Origin: an uncultured Prevotellaceae bacterium
GTDB lineage: Bacteria > Bacteroidota > Bacteroidia > Bacteroidales > Bacteroidaceae
NCBI GenBank assembly: GCA_900316645.1
Contig: ONDP01000020.1
Span: 1-64,000, forward strand
Length of the DNA: 64,000 nt
Direction: 5' to 3'
Part shown: positions 20,415-29,063 of the stretch, piece by piece
How positions within the stretch are numbered: the stretch's first letter is position 1
Layout: each line of letters begins with the position of its first letter
The notes under the pieces: generated by a model
What the model was told of the DNA's origin: nothing
The model's database searches: none
What the model saw: the letters and a program-made list of their open reading frames with translations, nothing else
Made by a program: the position numbers and the translations under genes

Positions 20415-21295
20415 CGTTGTGCTCTGATAAATCGTTGTTTGCCAAACTGGTCTTCCTTTATTTCGATGTCGTGGTACGACATGATATGTAATAACTCGCG
20501 AAGCTCGTTGGCATAGATGGGGTTGATCTCGAAATAGAGCCAGCCATCGGGCTGGAGCATCTGCTGACCGAAGGTGGCGATGGCGCGATAGAACAACAGG
20601 GGGTCGTCGTCGGGAACGAAGAGGGCTGTATGCGGCTCATGGTCGAGGACGTTGGCGTCCATGGCAGCGGCTTCGCAGTGGCATATATAGGGAGGGTTGC
20701 TGACAATGAGAGTGAAAGCCTCCCCCAACCCCCTCCAAAGGGAGGGGGCTATAGAGAGGATATCCACTTGAGCAAATGACAACTGCACGTGGTGGCGGTG
20801 GGCGTTTTCACGAGCCACTTTCAACGCCTCTTCAGAGATGTCGCAGGCGGTGACTTGGGCACCGGGCAACTCGGCGGCTAACGTGACGGCGATGCAACCA
20901 CTACCAGTGCCGATGTCGAGACAGTTGAGAATTGACCATTGACCATTGACCATTGAACGTTGACCATTGACCATTGACAATTGACCATTGAGAGAGGAGA
21001 GGATCCAACGGCAGAGGTCTTCGGTTTCGGGACGGGGGATGAGGACGTGGGAGTTGACTTGGAAGGTGCGACCACAGAAATCGGTTTCACCGAGGATGTA
21101 CTGCACGGGCTCGTGGCGCTCAAGGCGCTGGGCAATGTGCTCGAGCTCGTCGGACGGTACGCTGGCATCGCGCCCCATCAGGAGGTCGGAGAGCGACAAT
21201 CCGTAACGCACCTCATAGACCATGCGGGCAATGGCTTTTGCCTCGCCTTCACCATAGACTTTCGCCAGTCGGTTCCACAGTTGCTGATAGCTCAT
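20411..21295 (-). CDS. prmC: Peptide chain release factor N5-glutamine methyltransferase
   Basis: A 294-residue SAM-dependent methyltransferase that modifies the GGQ glutamine of release factors. The SAM site CLDIGTGSGCIAVTLA and the catalytic motif IVSNPPYICH are present, with the N-terminal helical domain before them. The start at 21295 is set by the promoter: the -7 box at 21304-21311 lies downstream of the longer reading's start. Two foreign-looking inserts break the normal sequence. One is a low-complexity run of SMVNGQ-type repeats coded by heptanucleotides (20928-21000). The other is a short GC-rich palindrome insert (20718-20750) just before NPPY. Confidence 0.95.
   Translation of the reverse strand: MSYQQLWNRLAKVYGEGEAKAIARMVYEVRYGLSLSDLLMGRDASVPSDELEHIAQRLERHEPVQYILGETDFCGRTFQVNSHVLIPRPETEDLCRWILSSLNGQLSMVNGQRSMVNGQWSILNCLDIGTGSGCIAVTLAAELPGAQVTACDISEEALKVARENAHRHHVQLSFAQVDILSIAPSLWRGLGEAFTLIVSNPPYICHCEAAAMDANVLDHEPHTALFVPDDDPLLFYRAIATFGQQMLQPDGWLYFEINPIYANELRELLHIMSYHDIEIKEDQFGKQRFIRAQR
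20718..20750 (-). repeat. GC-rich palindromic element inside prmC
   Basis: On the minus strand CCCCCTCC and GGAGGGGG arms surround TTTG-like bases and are followed by a TTGGGGGAGG tail. It is kept in frame and encodes APSLWRGLGEA within the methyltransferase. Three other copies lie at 22978, 23824 and 31450. Confidence 0.75.
20928..21000 (+). repeat. Heptanucleotide repeat array inside prmC
   Basis: About ten TTGANNA units (mostly TTGACCA) run head to tail at 7-base spacing. In the prmC frame they encode a seven-residue repeat of the form SMVNGQW. The orientation is opposite to the intercistronic copies and avoids stop codons. Confidence 0.85.
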
Positions 21296-21303
21296 AACAC
21301 GTG

Positions 21304-21311
21304 CAAAGATA
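21304..21311 (-). promoter_or_regulatory. -7 box of the prmC operon
   Basis: The minus strand reads TATCTTTG followed by C. Its end is only 8 bases before the prmC ATG, so the transcript should begin within a few bases of the start codon (near-leaderless). Confidence 0.7.
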
Positions 21312-21386
21312 CGAAGAAGTGGGGTAAAAAACAACAATTCTCAGGAAATTTAAAAAAGATTGTTGATTCTTTTCTACAAAAAATGA

Positions 21387-21416
21387 TTGTCCTATACATT
21401 ATTATTATTACCTTTG
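21387..21416 (+). promoter_or_regulatory. -33/-7 promoter of the DUF4842 lipoprotein gene
   Basis: A TTG at 21387-21389 and TACCTTTG at 21409-21416 are separated by 19 bases, matching the Bacteroidetes promoter form. Start of transcription is expected near 21421, leaving a leader of about 55 bases. Confidence 0.75.
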
Positions 21417-21474
21417 CACCTAGAATGCGATAGAAAAGACTTAGCATTAACAATTATAACCATTAAAAATTAAA

Positions 21475-22773
21475 ATGATGACAAAGAAAATTGTTTTAGG
21501 AATGACTATGCTGCTGTCAAGCATGGCATTCGTGGGATGTGTATCTGATGTGAGTGATTCTAACTACACTTACGACAAGTTAAACGCTCAGTACGCTCAG
21601 AAATTTGAGCAGACTTTCGGTAAGATTGCAGCTAATCAAGACTGGGGTTTTGACGCTGCAGTGATGCGTGGTGCAACTGCATCTGAAGAGGATTTGAAGG
21701 GATATGTGATTCCAGATGAGATGACAAAAAACGAGGGCGAAGCTGCTTATACTGCTGTTTTCAGTGCTTCTGACGATCAGTATAAAGGAATGAAGGTTTC
21801 TTTGGCTGACATCATGAAGGTAGTGGATCTTAAGAACTATTATCTGCAGTATGTTGGAACGAAGAACAACAATACACATATCAACAGCCAGACTTATAGC
21901 AACGGTGCTGTGTTCGAGGATATGGAGAGTATTGAGGCCTACGACTACAATAATAAAAAATGGGTTGAGGTACAGAATTTCGAAAAAGGCCAGTACAAGA
22001 AGAAATTTTTTAAGAAAAGCAATATCGTAGCACACAACCTGATGTTCATGATGGATATGGGTACTCCTGATGGCAATCAGCCTCAGTTCCGTTGGAAGAG
22101 CAAGAGAAGCAAGAACCCCAAAAAAGATGTTGAGCCATATTACTATGACTATGACTTCCTGAAGATTGGCGACGACTATTTTGTTATGCTGTATTATATC
22201 GACTCTCCAAGAGCAGGTTGGTTGATCCGCATCGGTACAGCTGAGAAGGAGGAAGAGGATCCGGTTGCTCAGAGAGGTCGCATTTTCTGTGAGGACCTAG
22301 GTGAGAGCAATGTCAGCGATTTCGACTTCAACGATGTTGTGTTCGACGCTGTCATCTATAAGGACGGTCATATCGACATTGAGATTTTGGCTGCTGGTGG
22401 TACACTGCCTATCTATGTTGCCGAGCAGCTGGTAACGCTGGGTAAGATGACCAATACCGGTGTAAACGAGGCTCCAAGACAGAAGTTCACCATTCCTGCT
22501 GTAAACGGACAGCCTAAGTATGCGACACTGAACGATATCCCCGTTGTGGTGAAGCCTGGTGGCAACGCTCAACCGTATGAATTGAAGGCTGAAAAGTCGA
22601 AGGCTCCTCAGAAGATTTGCACTTTCGTGAACGCTCACTGGGCTGACGAGTATGTGAACATCAGAAAGGCTTATCCTAGCTTCGATTCATGGGTACAGGC
22701 TAAGAATCCTGAGGTATGGATTGAGGACGAGGTAGAGCGCTTCACCGACCTTGATCTGACAAACAACGATTAA
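21475..22773 (+). CDS. DUF4842 (LruC-type) domain lipoprotein
   Basis: A 432-residue lipoprotein; the signal ends MAFVGC. The family pattern is visible: an N-terminal helical part with NQDWGF, and a later FCEDLGESNVSDFDFNDVVF, the aspartate-rich DFDFND motif of the LruC/DUF4842 domain that may bind calcium. No enzyme motif is seen. The gene stands alone, with its own promoter upstream and a clear terminator downstream. Its function is unknown. Members are common in gut Bacteroidales as surface proteins. Confidence 0.85.
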   Translation: MMTKKIVLGMTMLLSSMAFVGCVSDVSDSNYTYDKLNAQYAQKFEQTFGKIAANQDWGFDAAVMRGATASEEDLKGYVIPDEMTKNEGEAAYTAVFSASDDQYKGMKVSLADIMKVVDLKNYYLQYVGTKNNNTHINSQTYSNGAVFEDMESIEAYDYNNKKWVEVQNFEKGQYKKKFFKKSNIVAHNLMFMMDMGTPDGNQPQFRWKSKRSKNPKKDVEPYYYDYDFLKIGDDYFVMLYYIDSPRAGWLIRIGTAEKEEEDPVAQRGRIFCEDLGESNVSDFDFNDVVFDAVIYKDGHIDIEILAAGGTLPIYVAEQLVTLGKMTNTGVNEAPRQKFTIPAVNGQPKYATLNDIPVVVKPGGNAQPYELKAEKSKAPQKICTFVNAHWADEYVNIRKAYPSFDSWVQAKNPEVWIEDEVERFTDLDLTNND

Positions 22774-22797
22774 TCACACTGACAGTGAATAAATAGG

Positions 22798-22836
22798 TCA
22801 CCCACATTCTCGCAATAGAACGTGGGTGATTTTTTG
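22798..22836 (+). terminator. Rho-independent terminator after the DUF4842 gene
   Basis: The arms TCACCCAC and GTGGGTGA, extended by TTC and GAA after one mismatch, are followed by a run of six Ts. It is a clear intrinsic terminator 25 bases after the stop. Confidence 0.9.
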
Positions 22837-22870
22837 TTGATCTATTGTGCGGTATCTGAAAATTTTTACT

Positions 22871-22878
22871 TACCTTTG
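22871..22878 (+). promoter_or_regulatory. -7 box directly before ribD
   Basis: TACCTTTG followed by C ends 6 bases before the ribD ATG at 22884, so the mRNA is expected to begin at or just before the start codon. Confidence 0.7.
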
Positions 22879-22883
22879 CGGTG

Positions 22884-23822
22884 ATGAACGACGAGAAATA
22901 CATGCGACGCTGTCTGCAACTGGCAGCAAACGGCATACAGGGAGCACGGCCTAACCCGATGGTGGGGGCAGTGATAACCCTCCCCCTTGCCCCCTCCGAG
23001 GATGGGGAACGGATTATTGGCGAAGGTTATCACGTGCGCTGTGGCGAGGGACATGCCGAGGTGAATGCCTTTGCATCGGTAAAACCCGAAGACGAACCAC
23101 TGTTGGGAGAGGCTACCATCTACGTTTCGCTGGAGCCTTGTGCCCATTACGGGAAAACACCGCCTTGTGCCGACTTGATTATCAAGAAGGGCGTGAAGCG
23201 TGTTGTCGTGGGCTGTATCGACCCCTTTGCCGAAGTGAAGGGGAGGGGTATTGAGCGCATCCGACAGGCTGGTATTGAGGTGACTGTGGGGGTATTGGAA
23301 AAGGAATGCCAATGGCTGAACCGTCGTTTCTTCACGTATCACGCCAAGCACCGCCCTTACATTATCTTGAAATGGGCACAGACAGCCAACGGGTTTATTG
23401 ATGACCATTTCCAGCAACTGGCCATCAGCAACAACTATACCAAGATGCTGAATCACAAGTTGCGTGCAGAGGAGGATGCTATCCTTGTAGGACATACTAC
23501 TGCAGAGCGAGAGCACCCCAAGCTCACCGTTCACCATTGGTTTGGCCCCGATCCCAAACGCGTCATTCTGACCAGTCACCGTCCGCTTTTGCAAGTCATT
23601 GACGACCTTTATCAGCAGGGGATTCAGTCGCTCATCGTTGAAGGAGGGCTGAAGACTCACGAAGCTTTTATCGCAGCCGGACTTTGGGATGAAATACACG
23701 TGGAAACGAACCATCAGCTCACCGTCACCAACGGCACCCAAGCTCCCCACCTTCCTTCGGAAGCACAATTCCTATCCCAACAAAACTTTGGTCACAACAC
23801 CCTCATCACATACAAACGATAA
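22884..23822 (+). CDS. ribD: Bifunctional riboflavin deaminase/reductase
   Basis: A 312-residue riboflavin-pathway enzyme with an N-terminal pyrimidine deaminase and a C-terminal reductase. The deaminase has HAEVNAF with the zinc histidine and catalytic Glu, and the PCAHYGKTPPC cysteine pair. The reductase has ILKWAQTANGFIDD and LIVEGGLKTHEAFI. It opens NDEKYMRRCLQLAANGIQGA, the usual RibD start, so ATG 22884 is preferred over the adjoining GTG 22881. A short in-frame insert (LPLAPSEDG, 22978-23008) comes from a GC-rich repeat. The ribD substrate NADPH and deaminated intermediate are as in the family. Confidence 0.95.
   Translation: MNDEKYMRRCLQLAANGIQGARPNPMVGAVITLPLAPSEDGERIIGEGYHVRCGEGHAEVNAFASVKPEDEPLLGEATIYVSLEPCAHYGKTPPCADLIIKKGVKRVVVGCIDPFAEVKGRGIERIRQAGIEVTVGVLEKECQWLNRRFFTYHAKHRPYIILKWAQTANGFIDDHFQQLAISNNYTKMLNHKLRAEEDAILVGHTTAEREHPKLTVHHWFGPDPKRVILTSHRPLLQVIDDLYQQGIQSLIVEGGLKTHEAFIAAGLWDEIHVETNHQLTVTNGTQAPHLPSEAQFLSQQNFGHNTLITYKR
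22978..23008 (-). repeat. GC-rich palindromic element inside ribD
   Basis: A slightly decayed copy of the CCCCCTCC...GGAGGGGG element with the tail in reverse orientation. It lies between AVIT and ERIIGEGYH of the RibD deaminase domain and is read through in frame as LPLAPSEDG. Confidence 0.65.
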
Positions 23823-23823
23823 A

Positions 23824-23852
23824 CCCCTCCTTTTGGAGGGGGCAGGGGTAGG
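23824..23852. repeat. GC-rich palindromic element after ribD
   Basis: CCCCTCC, a 4-base TTTT loop and GGAGGGG, followed by CAGGGGTAGG. It begins one base after the ribD stop and ends 5 bases before the convergent RNase H gene. The stem could also act as a terminator. Confidence 0.75.
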
Positions 23853-23857
23853 ATTTT

Positions 23858-24316
23858 CTATTTCCGTCCGAAATCAGCTGGCACCTCACCCCACTTTTGG
23901 GTCTCCCACTTAACAATAGGATTACGCCATTGGTGGGTCTGCAACCACTGTTCGGCACGCTGAATAATCTGATAGAGCGGCTCCGTTTCCGGAGTGCGCT
24001 CTAATTTTGTTTTGCATTGACGCTTATTAACCCAAAGGATGGCATTATAGGAGTCGCTGTAAATGGTTTTATCGTGCAGTCCCCGTTGCCAGCACAATGC
24101 CAGTGCATGGACGATAGCCAGGAACTCGCCGATATTGTTGGTGCCCTTCATCGGTCCGAAATGGAAGACACGCTGTCCCGTTGCCAAATCAATGGCCTGA
24201 TACTCCATGGGTCCGGGATTCCCAGAGCATGCCGCATCAACAGCCCATGCGTCAGCCGTCACAGCCTGGGGCAAGGGCAATACGGTGTCGTGTCTATAAT
24301 CGGGAGGGTTCTGCAT
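23858..24316 (-). CDS. rnhA: Ribonuclease H (RNase HI type)
   Basis: A 152-residue RNase H fold enzyme that removes RNA from RNA-DNA hybrids. Catalytic acids are in place: Asp in AWAVDAACSGNPG, Glu in GTNNIGEFLAIVHAL, Asp in TIYSDSYNAILWV. A final Asp or Glu near the C-terminus is less clear. It has no N-terminal hybrid-binding domain. It starts one base after the argS stop, so it is the second gene of the operon argS-rnhA and faces ribD. Confidence 0.88.
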   Translation of the reverse strand: MQNPPDYRHDTVLPLPQAVTADAWAVDAACSGNPGPMEYQAIDLATGQRVFHFGPMKGTNNIGEFLAIVHALALCWQRGLHDKTIYSDSYNAILWVNKRQCKTKLERTPETEPLYQIIQRAEQWLQTHQWRNPIVKWETQKWGEVPADFGRK

Positions 24317-26125
24317 TTACATTCTCTCTGGTACCTCAATACCAAGCAATGACATACCATTCTTAATGACTTTCGCCACATTACGGGCAAGGACAAGACG
24401 CACTTGGCGCTTCTGCTCGTCAGGCTCGTTGAGAATCGAGTAATCGTGGTAGAACTGGTTGAATACCTTGGTCAACTCATAACAGTAGTTGGCAATGCCC
24501 GAGGGCGAATAATCCTTACCAGCCTGCTCGACGGCAGCACCATATTCTGACATCTTCTGGATGAGCTCTATCTCCTTATCACTTAATTGAGGATTGAGAA
24601 TTGAGAATTGAGAATTTTGATTATCTGCTTTGCGCAGAATGCTGCGGATGCGAGCGTAGGTGTACTGGATGAAGGGACCTGTGTTGCCATTGAAATCGAT
24701 GCTCTCCTCGGGGTTGAACAGCATGTTCTTTCGGGCATCCACCTTCAGGATAAAATACTTAAGGGCTCCCATACCAACGATGCGGGCAATCTCGCGACGC
24801 TCCTCCTCAGTCATATCGTCGAACTTGCCCAGTTCCATAGAAGTCTTATATGCATCGCTGACCATCAGTTCCATCAAATCGTCGGCATCGACAACGGTAC
24901 CCTCGCGACTCTTCATCTTACCGTTAGGCAGTTCCACCATACCATAAGAGAAGTGAGTCAGTTCCTTACCCCATTTGAAGCCCAGACGGTCGAGCAGGAT
25001 GGAGAGCACCTGGAAGTGGTAGTTCTGCTCGTTGCCCACGACATAGATCATCTTGTCGATGGGATAGTCCTGGAATCGCATCTCGGCAGTACCGATGTCC
25101 TGCGTCATATAGACTGAGGTGCCGTCGGAACGGAGCAGCAGCTTCTGGTCGAGTCCCTCGTTGGTGAGGTCGGCCCATACAGAACCATCGTCGTGACGTT
25201 CGAAAAGACCTTTGGCAAGTCCTTCCTCCACCTTGGCCTTACCCTTCAGGTAGGTCTGGCTCTCATAATATATCTTGTCGAACGACACGCCCATCTTCTG
25301 GTAGGTCTCGTCGAAACCGGCATACACCCAGTTGTTCATCTTCTCCCACAAGGCACGCACCTCGGGATCGTTTTGCTCCCATTTCACCAGCATCTCGTGA
25401 GCCTCCTTGATGAGGGGGGCTTCCTGCTTGGCTTTTTCTTCGGCTTGCTCAACGGGTAAACCGTTGAGCACGTATTGGGCGGCAAGGGTTTTTATTTCCT
25501 CGCGGTAGTGCTTGTCGAAAGCCACATAGTAATCGCCAATAAGATGGTCGCCCTTCTTGCCTGAGCTCTCGGGCGTCTCACCATTGCCCCATTTCAGCCA
25601 AGCCAGCATGGACTTACAGATATGGATGCCACGATCGTTGACAATATTGGTTTTCACCACGCGATTACCATTGGCCTGCATAATCTGTGCCAGCGACCAA
25701 CCCAGCAGGTTGTTGCGCACATGACCTAAATGGAGGGGCTTGTTGGTATTGGGTGAAGAATACTCAATCATGACGAGTGGAGAATGTGCATCGGCAGCCT
25801 TTTCGCCGTAGTGCTCGTCGCTATCGATATCTGCCAACATGGAGAGCCATGCTGCAGGGGCTATGACGAGATTGAGGAACCCCTTGACAACATTATACGA
25901 ACTGACGGCCTCGCAATGGGCCACCAGATAGTCGCCTAACTCCTGACCGGTCTGTTCGGGACTCTTGCGAGCCATTTTTACAAAGGGGAAAACAACCAGT
26001 GTCAAGTTACCCTCGAACTCACTACGCGTCTTTTGCAACTGTACCATCTTCTCTGGTACGTCTTGTCCGTACAAGGCTTTCACTGCCTCGATGGCGGCAC
26101 TCATGATTTGCGATTCAATCTTCAT
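24317..26125 (-). CDS. argS: Arginyl-tRNA synthetase
   Basis: A 602-residue class I tRNA synthetase that charges tRNA-Arg. The signature region LHLGHVRNNLLGWSLA (HIGH type) and the GKMKSREGTVVDADDL segment that replaces KMSKS are present, with an N-terminal additional domain and a C-terminal DALR anticodon domain (SGIANYCYELTKVFNQFYHD). A low-complexity insert (NSQFSILNPQ) coded by heptanucleotide repeats lies before the DALR domain at 24591-24617. It starts MKIESQI at 26125. No clear -7 box is seen upstream of it. Confidence 0.97.
   Translation of the reverse strand: MKIESQIMSAAIEAVKALYGQDVPEKMVQLQKTRSEFEGNLTLVVFPFVKMARKSPEQTGQELGDYLVAHCEAVSSYNVVKGFLNLVIAPAAWLSMLADIDSDEHYGEKAADAHSPLVMIEYSSPNTNKPLHLGHVRNNLLGWSLAQIMQANGNRVVKTNIVNDRGIHICKSMLAWLKWGNGETPESSGKKGDHLIGDYYVAFDKHYREEIKTLAAQYVLNGLPVEQAEEKAKQEAPLIKEAHEMLVKWEQNDPEVRALWEKMNNWVYAGFDETYQKMGVSFDKIYYESQTYLKGKAKVEEGLAKGLFERHDDGSVWADLTNEGLDQKLLLRSDGTSVYMTQDIGTAEMRFQDYPIDKMIYVVGNEQNYHFQVLSILLDRLGFKWGKELTHFSYGMVELPNGKMKSREGTVVDADDLMELMVSDAYKTSMELGKFDDMTEEERREIARIVGMGALKYFILKVDARKNMLFNPEESIDFNGNTGPFIQYTYARIRSILRKADNQNSQFSILNPQLSDKEIELIQKMSEYGAAVEQAGKDYSPSGIANYCYELTKVFNQFYHDYSILNEPDEQKRQVRLVLARNVAKVIKNGMSLLGIEVPERM
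24591..24617 (+). repeat. Heptanucleotide repeat inside argS
   Basis: TTGAGGA followed by TTGAGAA units at 7-base spacing. In the argS frame they encode NSQFSILNPQ between the catalytic and anticodon domains, an insert that does not look like synthetase sequence. Confidence 0.75.
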
Positions 26126-26189
26126 CTTTCGGTATACCTATTTAATCGTTAAATCATCCACATGAAGCATGCGGATGATTCTAAAGAAG

Positions 26190-26260
26190 TTGTCCAAGGC
26201 GGATTCGAACCACCACAAACAGAACCAAAACCTGTTGTGCTACCATTACACCATTGGACA
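26190..26260 (-). tRNA. tRNA-Gln (anticodon TTG)
   Basis: The minus strand gives a 71-base cloverleaf: acceptor TGTCCAA pairs with TTGGACA, the anticodon stem CAGGT is followed by TTTGGTT with anticodon TTG, and the T-arm has GGTTCGAATCC. The discriminator is A and CCA is not encoded. A -7 box (TACCTTTG on the minus strand) at 26283-26290 serves it. Confidence 0.95.
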
Positions 26261-26325
26261 CCCATATGCTTGTTAGCGGATGCAAAGGTAGTGGTTTTTC
26301 GTGCCACTACCAAATTTTTCGCCAA

Positions 26326-27621
26326 TTATTTAACTATCAGCAGGTAATAATTCTTCTTTCCCTTCTGTGCGAGGAGGTATTTTCCGTCAATCAAATCGTC
26401 GGCAGTAACGGGACGGTTCTGGTCGGTAATCTTCTCTTTATTGAGGGAAACACCGCCGCCCTGCACCATCTTGCGCATCTCGCCCTTAGAGGGGAAAACG
26501 GGGGCTGCAGTGGTGAAGAGCTCGATGGCAGGCTGTCCCAGCTGGTCTTTGGAAATCTCAAACTGAGGCACACCGTCGAATACATCGAGGAAGGTCTGTT
26601 CAGAGAGTTTCTCGAGTCCCTCCTTGGTTGACTTGCCAAAGAGAATGTTGGAAGCCTCGATAGCTGCATCGAGTTCAGCCTGTCCGTGAACCATCACTGT
26701 CACCTCTTCTGCCAGACGCTTCTGGAGCACACGGCGACCGGGGTCCTGCTTGTGTTCCTCGATGAGGGCATCGATGACTTCTTTCTCCAGCGATGTGAAT
26801 ATCTTGATGTATTTCTCGGCATCATCGTCGCTGACATTGAGCCAGAACTGATAGAACTTATAGGGAGTAGTGCGGGCAGCATCGAGCCAGATGTTGCCGC
26901 TCTCGGTCTTACCGAACTTCTTACCGTCGGCCTTGGTAATCAGCGGACAGGTGAGTGCGAAAGCCTCGTTCTCATGACCTAAGGTGCGACGGATGAGCTC
27001 GGTGCCGGTGGTGATGTTACCCCACTGGTCGTTGCCACCCAACTGCAACTTACAGTTCTTATGCTGATAGAGATAGAGGAAGTCGTAACCCTGCAGGAGC
27101 TGATAGGTGAACTCGGTGAAGGAGAGACCGTCGCGGGCAGTACCATTGAGGCGCTGCTGTACGCTGTCCTTGGCCATCATGTAATTGACGGTGATATGCT
27201 TACCCACCTCACGAGCGAAGTCGAGGAATGTAAAGTCCTTCATCCAGTCGTAGTTATTCACCATCTCGGCAGCATTGGGCTCCTTCGACTCAAAGTCGAG
27301 GAACTTAGCCACCTGCTTTTTGATGCACTCCTGATTATGATAGAGTGTCTCGGCATTCAGCAGATTGCGCTCCTGGCTTTTGCCGGAGGGGTCGCCAATC
27401 ATACCGGTGGCACCACCGACGAGGATAATGGGCTTGTGTCCGCAACGCTGCAGGTGACGGAGCATCATGATACCGCAGAGGTGACCAATGTGCAGTGAGT
27501 CAGCCGTAGGGTCGGTACCCAGATAGGCTGTAACCATCTCCTTCTGGAGCAGTTCCTCAGTACCTGGCATCATCTGTGCCAGCATACCACGCCATTTCAG
27601 TTCTTCAACAAAGTTCTTCAT
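26326..27621 (-). CDS. tyrS: Tyrosyl-tRNA synthetase
   Basis: A 431-residue class I synthetase that charges tRNA-Tyr. It has [20 protein letters not shown] (the HIGH motif), [12 protein letters not shown] and [14 protein letters not shown] in the tyrosine site, and KFGKTESGN, the KMSKS-type loop. A C-terminal S4 RNA-binding domain starts near residue 365. Length is normal. It follows yidD across a heptamer repeat, forming the end of a yidD-tyrS cluster, and the tRNA-Gln gene lies just downstream. Confidence 0.97.
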   Translation of the reverse strand: MKNFVEELKWRGMLAQMMPGTEELLQKEMVTAYLGTDPTADSLHIGHLCGIMMLRHLQRCGHKPIILVGGATGMIGDPSGKSQERNLLNAETLYHNQECIKKQVAKFLDFESKEPNAAEMVNNYDWMKDFTFLDFAREVGKHITVNYMMAKDSVQQRLNGTARDGLSFTEFTYQLLQGYDFLYLYQHKNCKLQLGGNDQWGNITTGTELIRRTLGHENEAFALTCPLITKADGKKFGKTESGNIWLDAARTTPYKFYQFWLNVSDDDAEKYIKIFTSLEKEVIDALIEEHKQDPGRRVLQKRLAEEVTVMVHGQAELDAAIEASNILFGKSTKEGLEKLSEQTFLDVFDGVPQFEISKDQLGQPAIELFTTAAPVFPSKGEMRKMVQGGGVSLNKEKITDQNRPVTADDLIDGKYLLAQKGKKNYYLLIVK

Positions 27622-27626
27622 TTATA

Positions 27627-27660
27627 TTCTCAATTATCAATTCTCAATTTTCAATTCTCA
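27627..27660 (-). repeat. ATTGAnA heptamer repeat between yidD and tyrS
   Basis: On the minus strand about five AATTGAN units at 7-base spacing begin with the yidD stop codon TGA itself and end 6 bases before the tyrS ATG. Confidence 0.8.
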
Positions 27661-27900
27661 CGGCACCGGATCGTAGCCGCTCCCACCCCACGGATGGCAT
27701 CTGAGCAGACGCTTGATGGCAAGATAAAGCCCTACGACAGGACCATGCTTGATCAATGCCTGACGGGCATATTCGCTACAGGTGGGTGTAAACCGGCAAG
27801 AGGGAGGTGTCAGGGGGGATATCACTGTCTGATAGAAACGGATGGGTATCAGCAGTGCCCACACCATTGCTCTTGACACGAGACGAATGAGTTTGTTCAT
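27658..27900 (-). CDS. yidD: Membrane protein insertion efficiency factor YidD
   Basis: An 80-residue YidD family protein that assists YidC in placing proteins in the inner membrane. It has the near-universal core [20 protein letters not shown] and [14 protein letters not shown], ending [12 protein letters not shown]. Its start overlaps the rnpA stop as ATGA (27897-27900), the usual rnpA-yidD pairing. Confidence 0.95.
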   Translation of the reverse strand: MNKLIRLVSRAMVWALLIPIRFYQTVISPLTPPSCRFTPTCSEYARQALIKHGPVVGLYLAIKRLLRCHPWGGSGYDPVP

Positions 27901-28289
27901 ATCTTCTCCTCCACCCGCCTTAACAACATCTGCATGCGGTCTGCCACCTGCTTAGAGGGATAGAGGTCGTCGGCCAACCAGATGAAAGCCATCACAACAG
28001 CTCGCTGGGGAGTAGCCTCTAACTTTTCGCACAATGGTTGTTTAGCCAACCTATATGCTTCGCGCAACTGACGTTTGACCCGATTACGCTTAACCGCCCG
28101 CTTAAAATGACGCTTGGAAACACTGACCAGTATCTGCACTGGTGGTTCGTGCTCGCCACGTTCCTGTTCAATCCACACTACCCTGATGGGGAAGGCTGCC
28201 ATCGACTGGCTTCCTGCTCCGCCGAAGAGACGGTCGGTAAGCCTCATGCTACACACCCGTTCCCGTTTACTGAGCGTATGGGTTGCCAT
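27897..28289 (-). CDS. rnpA: Ribonuclease P protein component
   Basis: A 130-residue protein subunit of RNase P, which matures tRNA 5' ends. It begins [20 protein letters not shown] and contains [20 protein letters not shown], the conserved RNA-binding RNR motif. The start at 28289 is chosen because family members begin at the TLSKRER segment, and the longer reading overlaps hemD. It lies between hemD and yidD in one leftward operon. It lacks rpmH beside it. Confidence 0.93.
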   Translation of the reverse strand: MATHTLSKRERVCSMRLTDRLFGGAGSQSMAAFPIRVVWIEQERGEHEPPVQILVSVSKRHFKRAVKRNRVKRQLREAYRLAKQPLCEKLEATPQRAVVMAFIWLADDLYPSKQVADRMQMLLRRVEEKI

Positions 28290-28305
28290 ATATAAATAAT
28301 GTATA

Positions 28306-29055
28306 TTATCCTTGCTTCTTCTGCAGGAAATCCTGAAGGGCACCCGTCATTGAGGGGTACTTATCAGACGGAGCCTCCAAATCGAGTCGCAGCCCGGCAT
28401 CCTTGACAGCCTTGGCGGTGGCAGGTCCGAAGGTGGCAATGGCAATGTCGCCCTGGTTGAAATCAGGGAAGTTCTTGGTCAGCGACTCAATACCCGACGG
28501 GCTGAAGAAAATCAGCATGTCGTAGTCGAAGTTCTTCACTTCGTCAGCCGTGAAGTCGTTGCTCACCGTACGATACATGACGCACTCCTGATGGTTCAGT
28601 TTCTTAGCATCAAGCATTTTGGCCACGCTATCGTTGTGAACATCGCTCATAGGTACGAGGTATTTCTCCTGCTTATGCTTCACCATGGTGGGCAGCAAAT
28701 CGTCAATCTTACCTGTAGTACCGAAGAACACCTTACGTTTGCGATACTGTACGTACTTCTGGATATAGAGAGAAATAGTTTCTGTTACGCAGAAATACTT
28801 CATATCCTCGGGAATGGCTACGCGCAATTCCTTTGCCAACGTGAAGAAATGGTCAATCGCGTGGCGTGACGTAAACACAACAGCCGTATAATCGAGAATA
28901 TTGACTTTTTGTGCACGAAAATCTTTTGCTGTCATCCCTTCTACCTTAATAAATGGACGGAATACCAACTCCACTCCATACTTCTCCGCGATGTCGTAAT
29001 AAGGCGACTTCTCGCTAGAGGGCTTTGGTTGAGAAACCAGAATCTTCTTTATCAT
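28306..29055 (-). CDS. hemD: Uroporphyrinogen-III synthase
   Basis: A 249-residue HemD-fold protein that closes the tetrapyrrole ring to uroporphyrinogen III. It starts IKKILVSQPKPSSEKSPYYD, a typical Bacteroidetes HemD opening, and has the paired domains with VVFTSRHAIDHFF and IFFSPSGIESLTKNFPD, ending IATFGPATAKAVKDAGLRL. Other heme genes are absent here. It lies between the DUF4271 gene and rnpA in a run of closely spaced leftward genes. Confidence 0.9.
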   Translation of the reverse strand: MIKKILVSQPKPSSEKSPYYDIAEKYGVELVFRPFIKVEGMTAKDFRAQKVNILDYTAVVFTSRHAIDHFFTLAKELRVAIPEDMKYFCVTETISLYIQKYVQYRKRKVFFGTTGKIDDLLPTMVKHKQEKYLVPMSDVHNDSVAKMLDAKKLNHQECVMYRTVSNDFTADEVKNFDYDMLIFFSPSGIESLTKNFPDFNQGDIAIATFGPATAKAVKDAGLRLDLEAPSDKYPSMTGALQDFLQKKQG

Positions 29056-29063
29056 TTGGTGTC

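Noticed and set aside
22866-23768. A 300-residue open reading on the strand opposite ribD
   Set aside because: It lies fully inside ribD, whose deaminase and reductase motifs are clear. The antisense reading has no recognisable domain or promoter of its own.
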